Assembly (NCBI GenBank): GCA_040264895.1
Contig: JBDQHL010000041.1
Location: forward strand, 1 to 13,290
Direction of reading: 5' to 3'
Length of the DNA: 13,290 nt
From: PGYR01 sp040264895
GTDB lineage: Bacteria > Bacteroidota > Ignavibacteria > Kapaibacteriales > UBA2268
The translations under genes and the position numbers were made by a program. How positions within the stretch are numbered: the first letter of the stretch is position 1; every line of letters begins with the position of its first letter. The notes under the pieces are model-generated. The model had not been told where the DNA came from. It saw nothing but the letters and a program-made list of their open reading frames with translations, and made no database searches. This document shows positions 7,802 through 13,290 of this stretch, piece by piece.

Positions 7802-9031
7802 GAAACATTGAAAACATTTGATGTCAAAGAGATTAGAAAAGATTTTCCCATTCTGAATGAAAAAGTGAATGGGAATAATCTTATTTATTTTGACAATGGG
7901 GCTACTACTCAAAAGCCACAACAGATGTTGGATAAGGTTCAAGAATACTACTCGCACCTAAACTCGAACGTACACCGCGGCGTTCATACCCTAAGCCAGT
8001 TGGCTACCGAAGAGTATGAGGGTGCAAGAGAGAAAGTTCGACAATTCATGAATGCAAATTCTACTAATGAGATTATCTTCACTAAGGGAACAACAGATTC
8101 CATAAATTTAGCTGCTTACACCGTTGGCAAAAAGTATATCAACAAAGGTGATGAGATACTGATTACACAGATGGAACACCACAGCAATATAGTGCCTTGG
8201 CAAATGATAGCAGATGAGCGAGGAGCAAATCTTAAATATATACCTGTTAAAGACAATTCTGAGCTAGATTACAGCAAATTAGATGAATTAATCACTGATA
8301 AAACTAAGATTGTGAGTTTAGTTCATGTTTCTAATTCACTTGGAACCCTTAATGATGTTAAGAAAGTTATAGAAAAAGCCCACAACGTTGGTGCGAAAGT
8401 TATGATTGACGGTGCCCAGTCAGTACAACATATTCCCATAGATGTGCAAGATTTAGATTGCGATTTTTGCTGCTTTTCTGGTCATAAGCTTTACGGCCCT
8501 TTGGGTATTGGTATATTGTACGGTAAAGAAGAGCTATTGGAAGAACTACCACCATACCAAGGTGGTGGTGAGATGATAGCCGAAGTGACTATGGAAAAGA
8601 CTACTTACAATGAACTTCCATATAAGTTTGAGGCAGGTACTCCGAACATAGTTGGAGCAATTGGCTTAGGTGCCTCTATAGACTATGTAAATTCTATTGG
8701 ATTAGATAATATCGATAGACATGAAGATGAGCTATTAGCTTATGCAAATGATAAAATCGATAAAATAGATGGTTTAATTAGATATAATAACTCAGCAATA
8801 AGCAAGAGCATATTGCCTTTCAATTTCGATGGCGTATTTCACTTCGATTTGGGTATGTTTTTAGATAAAATGGGCGTTGCTGTCCGCACTGGGCATCACT
8901 GCTGCCAACCAGTTATGAAGCGCTTCGACATACATGGAACTATCAGAGCTTCATTCTCCTTCTACAATACAAAAGAAGAAATAGATTACTTTATCCAAGC
9001 TATAAAGAAGAGCTTAGCAGTTTTGAGGTAG
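7799..9031 (+). CDS. sufS: Cysteine desulfurase SufS, TTG start
   Basis: 410 residues, a PLP-dependent group II cysteine desulfurase that releases sulfur from L-cysteine as an enzyme persulfide for SufB. The PLP lysine is Lys230 in CFSGHKLYGP. The active-site loop is RTGHHCCQPVM with catalytic Cys368 (E. coli Cys364 position) and an adjacent Cys369. The N-terminus (IRKDFPIL, then FDNGATTQKPQ) is the normal family start. No ATG is in frame between the stop at 7775-7777 and this region; TTG at 7799 or at 7808 are the possible starts. I chose 7799 because it is 2 bases after the sufD stop. No SufE or SufU partner gene is present in the window. Confidence 0.95.
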   Translation: METLKTFDVKEIRKDFPILNEKVNGNNLIYFDNGATTQKPQQMLDKVQEYYSHLNSNVHRGVHTLSQLATEEYEGAREKVRQFMNANSTNEIIFTKGTTDSINLAAYTVGKKYINKGDEILITQMEHHSNIVPWQMIADERGANLKYIPVKDNSELDYSKLDELITDKTKIVSLVHVSNSLGTLNDVKKVIEKAHNVGAKVMIDGAQSVQHIPIDVQDLDCDFCCFSGHKLYGPLGIGILYGKEELLEELPPYQGGGEMIAEVTMEKTTYNELPYKFEAGTPNIVGAIGLGASIDYVNSIGLDNIDRHEDELLAYANDKIDKIDGLIRYNNSAISKSILPFNFDGVFHFDLGMFLDKMGVAVRTGHHCCQPVMKRFDIHGTIRASFSFYNTKEEIDYFIQAIKKSLAVLR

Positions 9032-9052
9032 TTTTCAAGTAAAATATTTTCT

Positions 9053-9084
9053 TTTGCATTATATATAATTTAATTATATATTAG
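9053..9084 (+). promoter_or_regulatory. Candidate promoter with an embedded 21-bp palindrome upstream of the S24 pair
   Basis: TTTTG at 9053-9057 and TATATTAG at 9077-9084 (one mismatch to TAnnTTTG) are separated by 19 bases, the spacing used by Bacteroidota sigma factor. Between and into the -7 box lies a perfect dyad, ATATATAATT (9061-9070), central T, AATTATATAT (9072-9081). A protein bound there would block the promoter. Start of transcription would be near 9091, leaving a leader of about 40 bases. AT-only composition weakens the claim. Confidence 0.4.
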
Positions 9085-9129
9085 AATCAGCATAAAGGAA
9101 GTTTTCCACAATTCTTAGGTAATCATAAG

Positions 9130-9558
9130 ATGAGTAATTTTGAGATAATCGGGTTTTTACCAAAATCCGATAGAAAGATACCGTTTTTTACAATGTCGGT
9201 AGCTGCAGGTATTCCTATACCAGTCGAGGGGGATGTAGATAGGGAAGTTGATTTGAATGATTTTTTGGTGGAGCGTCCAGCTGCTACTTTCTTCGTGAAA
9301 GTAAAGGGTGATATGCTCAAAGATGTTGGTATATCGGATAATGATATATTGATTATCGACACTTCTATTGATCCAACTGATGGCAAGTTTGTTATTGCTT
9401 CTGTAAATGATGAATTGGCTGTTCGATTCTACAGAGAAATTGAAGGCGAGCGCTTCTTGGAATCACACACAGGACAGTTTCTATCTTTAGATAATGATAA
9501 AGCACTGATAGAGTTTCAGTTACTTGGTACCGTCACTAAAGTTATTCATTCGCTGTAA
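9130..9558 (+). CDS. UmuD-like S24 peptidase paralogue lacking the catalytic Ser and Lys
   Basis: 142 residues, the size of UmuD, without a DNA-binding domain. It aligns to UmuD over the whole core: V-D-L-N-D-F-L (40-46) matches I-D-L-N-Q-L-L, and K57-V-K-G-D-M-L-K-D-V-G-I-S69 matches the segment around UmuD Ser60. Here Met62 stands at the Ser position and Arg99 at the Lys97 position (AVRFY instead of TVKKL), so it should not cleave. The cleavage dipeptide is kept: Ala26-Gly27 in SVAAGIPIP, 36 residues before Met62 exactly as Cys24-Gly25 precedes Ser60. It heads a tandem pair with a catalytically complete paralogue 60 bases downstream. Likely role: a DNA-damage-linked accessory protein that must be cut in trans. 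No umuC or lexA is nearby. Confidence 0.82.
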   Translation: MSNFEIIGFLPKSDRKIPFFTMSVAAGIPIPVEGDVDREVDLNDFLVERPAATFFVKVKGDMLKDVGISDNDILIIDTSIDPTDGKFVIASVNDELAVRFYREIEGERFLESHTGQFLSLDNDKALIEFQLLGTVTKVIHSL

Positions 9559-9582
9559 TAACGGCACAGGTTTTGATTACTA

Positions 9583-9607
9583 TGTCTTGTTATTCAATGA
9601 CAAGACA
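9583..9607 (+). promoter_or_regulatory. Inverted repeat between the two S24 genes, operator or leader hairpin
   Basis: TGTCTTGT (9583-9590) and ACAAGACA (9600-9607) are perfect complements separated by nine bases; a T-G and an A-T pair can extend the stem inward to a five-base loop. It ends 11 bases before the second S24 start. No T run follows, so it is not a standard terminator. A dyad of this size fits a dimeric regulator site (an SOS-box function is possible but matches no LexA consensus I know) or a translational hairpin that sets the ratio of the two proteins. Confidence 0.5.
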
Positions 9608-9618
9608 AATGAAATATA

Positions 9619-10044
9619 ATGCATAAATTAAAAGCAGAAAAATATGGTAACCCAAAAAATGGGTTTACTTTCGAGGCACCTCTTCGCTCAGCTATAATAC
9701 AGCGCGGCGGCAAAATAGAGAATGTAGAAAGTAGTATTGATCTTGGTAGTATGTTGCTAACAGGGTCAAAAGATGTGTATATGGCTCGAGTTACTGGTGA
9801 CAGTATGATTGATGAAAATATATACGAAGGAGACATCCTTATTGTGGATGCCAAAATAGAACCAAAAGATGGCCAAATAGTTGTAGCTTCACTCGATGGT
9901 GAAATGACAGTAAAGAAACTTCACAGAGTAAACGGTCAGATATATTTAGTTTCTGCTAACCAAAAATACCTCCCAATAGAAATATCTGGATACTGCAAAT
10001 TTGAGATTCAGGGCGTTGTGAAGCATATAATTCACGAAGTTTAA
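9619..10044 (+). CDS. UmuD-like S24 peptidase paralogue with intact catalytic dyad
   Basis: 141 residues, UmuD size, no helix-turn-helix. Ser62 in TGDSMID and Lys99 in TVKKL are the S24 Ser/Lys dyad, at the same distances as UmuD Ser60 and Lys97. The UmuD-like flanks GDILIVDAKIEPKDGQIVVASLDGE (pattern only) and the C-terminal 'QGVVKHIIH' are well kept. At the place of the cleavage dipeptide, 36 residues before Ser62, it has Ile26-Ile27 instead of Cys-Gly or Ala-Gly. So it may be a protease that cannot process itself there. It is closer to canonical UmuD in the catalytic half than its upstream paralogue. The start at 9619 is the only in-frame ATG giving the family N-terminus length; an ATG at 9609 is out of frame. 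Confidence 0.88.
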   Translation: MHKLKAEKYGNPKNGFTFEAPLRSAIIQRGGKIENVESSIDLGSMLLTGSKDVYMARVTGDSMIDENIYEGDILIVDAKIEPKDGQIVVASLDGEMTVKKLHRVNGQIYLVSANQKYLPIEISGYCKFEIQGVVKHIIHEV

Positions 10045-10085
10045 ACTATCCTAAAGACTAAAAATCATACCTTCTAAATATAAGA

Positions 10086-10093
10086 TAGATTTG
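10086..10093 (+). promoter_or_regulatory. Candidate -7 element for the globin gene
   Basis: TAGATTTG matches TAnnTTTG exactly and lies 39 bases before the globin ATG within the 88-base gap after the second S24 gene. No TTG element is found 19-21 bases upstream, so the promoter is only half supported; the globin may have its own transcript in addition to any read-through. Confidence 0.35.
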
Positions 10094-10132
10094 TCCGTTT
10101 TATATTAAAATTAATTATTTGAAGAAGTTATA

Positions 10133-10522
10133 ATGAAGTATGATATAAGAAACAAAGATGATATCAAATTGTTAGTTGATACTTTCTACGGAAAGGTTCA
10201 AGAAAGTGAAATCTTGGGCTTCATATTTAATGACATAGCTGAAGTTGATTGGGATACTCATTTGCCTCATATGTATAACTTTTGGGCTGGAATACTTTTT
10301 GGTGAAAATCAATTTCGTGGGCAGCCGATGTATAAACACATTATGCTAAGCAAGAAAACCGAAATGAGCGATAAGCAATTCGCAGAATGGCTAAGATTAT
10401 TTGGTGAGACTGTATTCGATTTATTCGAAGGACCAAGAGCCGACGAGGTAATTGCTCGCTCACAAATGATAGCTAGGAACTTCCTATACAGGATTAATCA
10501 AGTTGAAGATAGAGTAAAATAA
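10133..10522 (+). CDS. Group III truncated haemoglobin (trHb3)
   Basis: 129 residues, a single two-over-two globin fold of the group III type found in bacteria such as Campylobacter (Ctb). Tyr19 in the 'TFYGKV' helix is the likely B10 distal Tyr, His46 in 'HLPHMYNFW' a candidate E7, His69 in 'PMYKHIML' the proximal F8 haem ligand, and Trp86 in 'EWLRLF' the G8 Trp of the family. The FW pair at 50-51 and lack of the Gly-Gly loop motifs of groups I and II support group III. Proposed functions of the group are dioxygen or NO/peroxide chemistry; none is proven here. It follows the S24 pair and is the last plus-strand gene before a terminator. Confidence 0.88.
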   Translation: MKYDIRNKDDIKLLVDTFYGKVQESEILGFIFNDIAEVDWDTHLPHMYNFWAGILFGENQFRGQPMYKHIMLSKKTEMSDKQFAEWLRLFGETVFDLFEGPRADEVIARSQMIARNFLYRINQVEDRVK

Positions 10523-10540
10523 GTTAAGACAAATAAACTC

Positions 10541-10577
10541 AAAAAAAAACCACCCAAATATTGAGTGGTTTTTTTTT
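10541..10577. terminator. Bidirectional rho-independent terminator
   Basis: AACCAC (10548-10553) pairs with GTGGTT (10565-10570); CAA and TTG extend the stem past one C-A mismatch to an ATA loop. The left arm starts in a run of nine A (10541-10549) and the right arm runs into a T tract (10569-10577), so it works on both strands, ending globin transcripts on plus and FAS1 lipoprotein transcripts on minus. Confidence 0.9.
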
Positions 10578-10600
10578 ATTAAGTCATTGTTACAGTTTTA

Positions 10601-11557
10601 TTACGGTAACATTACCTTATCAATTGCATGAATAACGCCATTAGTACCTTGTACATCAGTAATTATAACTTTTACTGTTTGTCCAGATGTTGTAATTAAC
10701 TCAGCACCATTGTCTAAATCTACTTCTATTGTTCCACCACTAAACAAACCAATAGTTTGTCCATCTGTTAATTCAGATGATTGTACGTTTGCATTGTCAA
10801 CAACGTGATAACTTAATACTGCAGCTAGAGTCTCGATAGGAATATCACCTAATGAATTCCAATCGTCATTTGATGCAAGTAAAGCTTCAAATGCTTCATT
10901 AGTAGGAGCAAATACTGTGTAAGGTCCAGCAGCGTTTAATGTAGCAACAAAATCAGTTGTGTGTCTACCATCTGTTAAGGCAGATACCAAAATTGAAAAA
11001 TTGTCATTGCTTAAAGCTAATGCAACAATATTCTTTGGCATCATTACCGCATCGATAGTGTGAATAACACCATTGTTTGCTTCAATATCAGTATTATTAG
11101 TCATTGCAAAGTCATTAAACACTATGCCTCCTTCTACTTGAATTTGAAGAGATAAATTTTCGTCATTTGGCCCAGTTGCCAATGTGTTTACATAAGTATC
11201 AGTCAAATCAGTTGATTCTACTGTAGAACCTAAAACATGGAATAAAAGAACATTTCTCAATGTTTCAGTTGGAATATCAGTAAGTGAATTCCAGTCATCA
11301 TTTGATGCCAATAAAGAATCAAATGCAGCATTATCAGGAGCAAATACTGTAAAAGTTCCTTCACCGTCTAAAGTTCCATCTAAATCTGTTAATTCTAAAG
11401 CTTGTACAAGAATACTTAGATTATCAGTTTCTGAAGCTAGTTCTGCAATAGATTTAGAATCTGGTACTGTTGGATTGTCGTCATCATCATCACAACCAAC
11501 CATAAATGTGCCGAACGCTAACAATAATACTAGAATTTTTAAGTTAAAGTTTTTCAT
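10601..11557 (-). CDS. Lipoprotein with two tandem FAS1 (fasciclin) domains
   Basis: 318 residues. The N-terminus has a lipoprotein signal peptide (charged start, hydrophobic core 8-18, lipobox MVGC with Cys22) followed by five Asp, which resembles the acidic surface-export signals of Bacteroidota lipoproteins; E. coli-style rules would keep Asp+2 in the inner membrane, so location is uncertain. FAS1 domain 1 covers about 34-174 with TVFAPDNAAF at 70-79 and NGVIHTIDAVM near its end; domain 2 covers about 175-318 with TVFAPTNEAF at 214-223 and NGVIHAIDKVMLP at the C-terminus. FAS1 domains mediate adhesion or matrix contacts. Single gene, own terminator, upstream gap of 201 bases. Confidence 0.92.
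   Translation of the reverse strand: MKNFNLKILVLLLAFGTFMVGCDDDDDNPTVPDSKSIAELASETDNLSILVQALELTDLDGTLDGEGTFTVFAPDNAAFDSLLASNDDWNSLTDIPTETLRNVLLFHVLGSTVESTDLTDTYVNTLATGPNDENLSLQIQVEGGIVFNDFAMTNNTDIEANNGVIHTIDAVMMPKNIVALALSNDNFSILVSALTDGRHTTDFVATLNAAGPYTVFAPTNEAFEALLASNDDWNSLGDIPIETLAAVLSYHVVDNANVQSSELTDGQTIGLFSGGTIEVDLDNGAELITTSGQTVKVIITDVQGTNGVIHAIDKVMLP
10839..10918 (-). repeat. Internal direct repeat in the FAS1 gene, copy 1 (domain 2)
   Basis: This 80-base stretch is 66/80 identical by my count to 11271-11350, without gaps, at an offset of 432 bases (144 codons, one domain). It encodes the H1 motif and the helix LLASNDDWNSL. The nucleotide similarity exceeds what the rest of the domains show, pointing to a recent duplication or gene conversion of this segment. 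Confidence 0.8.
11271..11350 (-). repeat. Internal direct repeat in the FAS1 gene, copy 2 (domain 1)
   Basis: Partner of the repeat at 10839-10918; the best part starts at the shared GAATTCC (11286-11292 and 10854-10860), where 55 of 65 bases agree. Confidence 0.8.
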
Positions 11558-11701
11558 AAAATTACACCATATTAATTAAAAACCTACTTCTATTTATAGT
11601 CTAATTCGGCTTATTCCGACTCTAATTCATTGAATAATACTAATCTCAATATATAACGAATTATTAATAAATATTATTTTAAAACATTTTAATTTTATAA
11701 T
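11558..11701 (-). promoter_or_regulatory. Upstream region of the FAS1 lipoprotein gene
   Basis: Together with the terminator that follows, this forms a 201-base gene-free gap. On the minus strand TAGGTTTT (7 of 8 to TAnnTTTG) is 20 to 30 bases before the start. Plus-strand TCTAATTC occurs twice, at 11600-11607 and 11621-11628, a 21-base period (two helix turns), with the small dyad TCGG/CCGA (11606-11609, 11616-11619) between. This may be a regulator site; no coding sequence is seen. Confidence 0.3.
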
Positions 11702-11728
11702 AAAAAACCTCACACCAAAGGGTGCAGG
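11702..11728 (-). terminator. Rho-independent terminator of lpd
   Basis: On the minus strand CCTGCACC, loop CTTT, GGTGTGAGG form a GC-rich stem with one G-T pair and one bulged base, followed directly by six T (plus-strand A run 11702-11707). It lies 30 bases after the lpd stop and separates lpd from the FAS1 gene. Confidence 0.9.
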
Positions 11729-11758
11729 ATTGTAAAAATACGTGTATAATTTTTTTAA

Positions 11759-13159
11759 TTATATATTTACAGCTTCGCCATAGGCAGCAGCAGCAGCTTC
11801 CATAATTGATTCACTTAATGTTGGGTGAGCATGAATAGTTTTGAAGATTGATTGAGCTGTAGCACCTAATTCAATTGCTAAGCCTATTTCACCAATCATT
11901 TCAGTTACGTCTGGACCAATTAAGTGAGCACCCAGTACTTCACCATACTTAGCATCGAATACTAACTTCACAAAGCCATGGGCTTTACCAATACCGTGAG
12001 CTTTACCATTTGCAGTGAATGGGAATTTACCAACTTTTACATCGTGTCCTTTTTCTTTAGCTTTTTCTTCTGTTAAACCGATAGATGCAATCTGTGGGTT
12101 ACAGTAAGTACAACCTGGTATGTGGTCATAATCAATACCTTTGTCAGTGTGACCAGCAATAGCTTCAACACAAGCTATACCTTCTGCAGATGCCTTGTGC
12201 GCTAACCAAGGAGCACCGGCTACATCACCAATAGCATATATGCCATCAACATTTGTACGGCACAATTCATCTATTACGATAGCACCTTTTTCTACTTTAA
12301 CACCAACTTTTTCTAATCCAATGTCTTCTAAGTTAGCTTGTACACCAATAGCATTGATTGCTTTGTCCGCTTTGAGTGTTTCTTTTTTACCATTTCTTTC
12401 TATTACTACTTCTACGCCTTTCTTAGTTGGCTTAGCAGATAATACTTTAGCAGAAGTTACTAAATCAATCCCTGATTTTTTGAAGTGTCGTGCTAATTCT
12501 TTTGAAATATCCTTATCTTCTACTGGTAATATTCTGTCCTGATATTCAACTATGGTTACTTTAGTACCAAAAGCATTGTAGAAATAACCAAACTCAATAC
12601 CGATTGCTCCAGCACCCATAATAATCATTTCTTTTGGTGCTTCGTCCTGTAACATAGCTTCTTTGGAAGTTAAAATATTCTTATAATCAACTTCTATTCC
12701 GTCCATTACTCTTGGTCTTGCACCAGTTGCAATGATAATGTGCTTAGCGTTGATTGTATCTTTTACTTTTCCTTTATCGTCAAGTACTTCAACTTTACCT
12801 TTTGCAGCGATTCTACCGAATCCATCTACTTTATCAACTTTATACTTACCGAAAAGATATTTAACACCACCAGACATTTGGTTTGCTACTCCTCTTGATC
12901 TTTCAATTACTTTGCCGAAGTTTTTCTTTACAGAATCAATTTCGAATCCATAATCATCAGCGTGTTGTAAGAAGTGAGAATACTCTGCAGATTTAAGTAA
13001 TGCTTTTGATGGGATACAACCCCAATTCAAACACACACCCCCTAATTCAGCTTTTTCAACACAGATTGTTTTAAGTCCTAATTGTGAAGCTCTATTAGCA
13101 GCAACATAGCCGCCAGGCCCAGAACCAATTATTACTACATCACATGATTTGTTTGCCAT
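11759..13159 (-). CDS. lpd: Dihydrolipoyl (dihydrolipoamide) dehydrogenase
   Basis: 466 residues, the E3 flavoprotein of pyruvate/2-oxoacid dehydrogenase complexes or the glycine cleavage system; it reoxidises dihydrolipoyl groups with NAD+. FAD-binding GSGPGG is at 12-17. The redox disulfide is Cys43-Cys48 in GGVCLNWGCIPSK. The NAD-binding Rossmann motif is GAGAIGIEFG, near 182-191. The second FAD motif is AIGDV near 310-316. The C-terminal catalytic pair His445/Glu450 is in HAHPTLSE. Length and motifs fit true lpd rather than glutathione or mercury reductase. The ATG gives the normal N-terminus. No E1 or E2 gene is adjacent within the window, so which complex it serves is unknown. Confidence 0.96.
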   Translation of the reverse strand: MANKSCDVVIIGSGPGGYVAANRASQLGLKTICVEKAELGGVCLNWGCIPSKALLKSAEYSHFLQHADDYGFEIDSVKKNFGKVIERSRGVANQMSGGVKYLFGKYKVDKVDGFGRIAAKGKVEVLDDKGKVKDTINAKHIIIATGARPRVMDGIEVDYKNILTSKEAMLQDEAPKEMIIMGAGAIGIEFGYFYNAFGTKVTIVEYQDRILPVEDKDISKELARHFKKSGIDLVTSAKVLSAKPTKKGVEVVIERNGKKETLKADKAINAIGVQANLEDIGLEKVGVKVEKGAIVIDELCRTNVDGIYAIGDVAGAPWLAHKASAEGIACVEAIAGHTDKGIDYDHIPGCTYCNPQIASIGLTEEKAKEKGHDVKVGKFPFTANGKAHGIGKAHGFVKLVFDAKYGEVLGAHLIGPDVTEMIGEIGLAIELGATAQSIFKTIHAHPTLSESIMEAAAAAYGEAVNI

Positions 13160-13180
13160 TTCGATAACCTATTATTTTCT

Positions 13181-13208
13181 ATTATAAATTCGTTTTTATT
13201 TTATGCAA
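13181..13208 (-). promoter_or_regulatory. Possible sigma70-like promoter of lpd
   Basis: On the minus strand TTGCAT (13203-13208) and TATAAT (13181-13186) are 16 bases apart, with the lpd start 21 bases further on. The -10 is consensus, the -35 fair. It differs from the TAnnTTTG type suggested elsewhere in the window, and AT-rich DNA produces such matches often. Confidence 0.35.
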
Positions 13209-13223
13209 TTTAATTCTTTTTTG

Positions 13224-13244
13224 TAGCATTCTCAAAAAATGCTA
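13224..13244. promoter_or_regulatory. Inverted repeat upstream of lpd
   Basis: TAGCATT (13224-13230) and AATGCTA (13238-13244) are perfect 7-base arms around seven bases. It lies just upstream of the possible lpd -35 element, a position suited to an activator or repressor site. The rest of 13160-13290 is AT-rich with no coding sequence seen. Confidence 0.35.
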
Positions 13245-13290
13245 ATTATTATTATTCACTAAATTTTAATTTTATATTGCGTTATATAAC

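Noticed and set aside
9032..9129. A terminator at the end of the suf operon
   Set aside because: The only dyad (9061-9081) has A/T pairs only and no T tract; read-through into the S24 genes is possible but not shown.
9130..9558. Calling the first S24 protein an active UmuD or LexA
   Set aside because: It lacks the catalytic Ser and Lys and has no DNA-binding domain, so neither label is justified.
12195..12953. Two plus-strand open frames opposite lpd
   Set aside because: Antisense to a full-length, motif-complete enzyme; Ser/Thr/Pro-rich translations without start signals.
13224..13244. Inverted repeat upstream of lpd as a terminator
   Set aside because: In neither direction does a T run follow the stem (the plus-strand T run precedes it), so an operator is more plausible.

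Overview
The window is AT-rich, densely coded bacterial chromosome. It looks like a member of the Bacteroidota/Chlorobiota group in the wide sense (an Ignavibacteria- or Kapabacteria-like lineage is my best guess). This rests on three things. The FAS1 lipoprotein has a run of Asp after its lipobox Cys. Several putative promoters have TAnnTTTG-like -7 elements rather than clear sigma70 boxes. The first gene encodes a lipoprotein with the 'YFPLxVGNxWxY' pattern that I associate with that group. No rRNA, tRNA, CRISPR array, insertion sequence or phage gene is visible.

Layout. (1) 1-648: a lipoprotein gene entering from the left edge; its signal peptide appears split by a one-base frameshift in a T run. 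(2) 668-1612, minus: a YeiH/UPF0324 membrane protein, convergent with gene 1 and divergent from mtaB. (3) 1732-3652: mtaB (tRNA methylthiotransferase) followed 4 bases later by an isochorismatase-family hydrolase. (4) 3754-9031: an iron-sulfur assembly operon, rrf2(iscR-like)-sufB-sufC-sufD-sufS, with gaps of 1, 43, 24 and 2 bases. The regulator keeps a Cys3His set like the cluster ligands of IscR, so the operon probably senses its own product. No sufE, sufU, sufA or sufT is in the window. (5) 9130-10044: two tandem UmuD-size S24 peptidase paralogues. (6) 10133-10522: a group III truncated globin. (7) A bidirectional terminator at 10541-10577, then on the minus strand a two-domain FAS1 lipoprotein (10601-11557) and dihydrolipoamide dehydrogenase (11759-13159), separated by a clear terminator for the latter.

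The most interesting observation is the S24 pair. The two proteins align with each other and with E. coli UmuD without gaps across the cleavage and catalytic region. The first keeps an Ala-Gly cleavage dipeptide but has Met and Arg where UmuD has its catalytic Ser and Lys. The second keeps Ser and Lys but has Ile-Ile where the cleavage dipeptide should be. This reads as a UmuD divided into a dedicated substrate and a dedicated protease. Each of the two genes is preceded by a strong inverted repeat. The idea is an inference from sequence and needs a comparative check.

Taken together, the right-hand part of the plus strand (suf operon, SOS-type pair, globin) has an oxidative/nitrosative and DNA-damage stress flavour, but only the suf genes are certain to be one operon.
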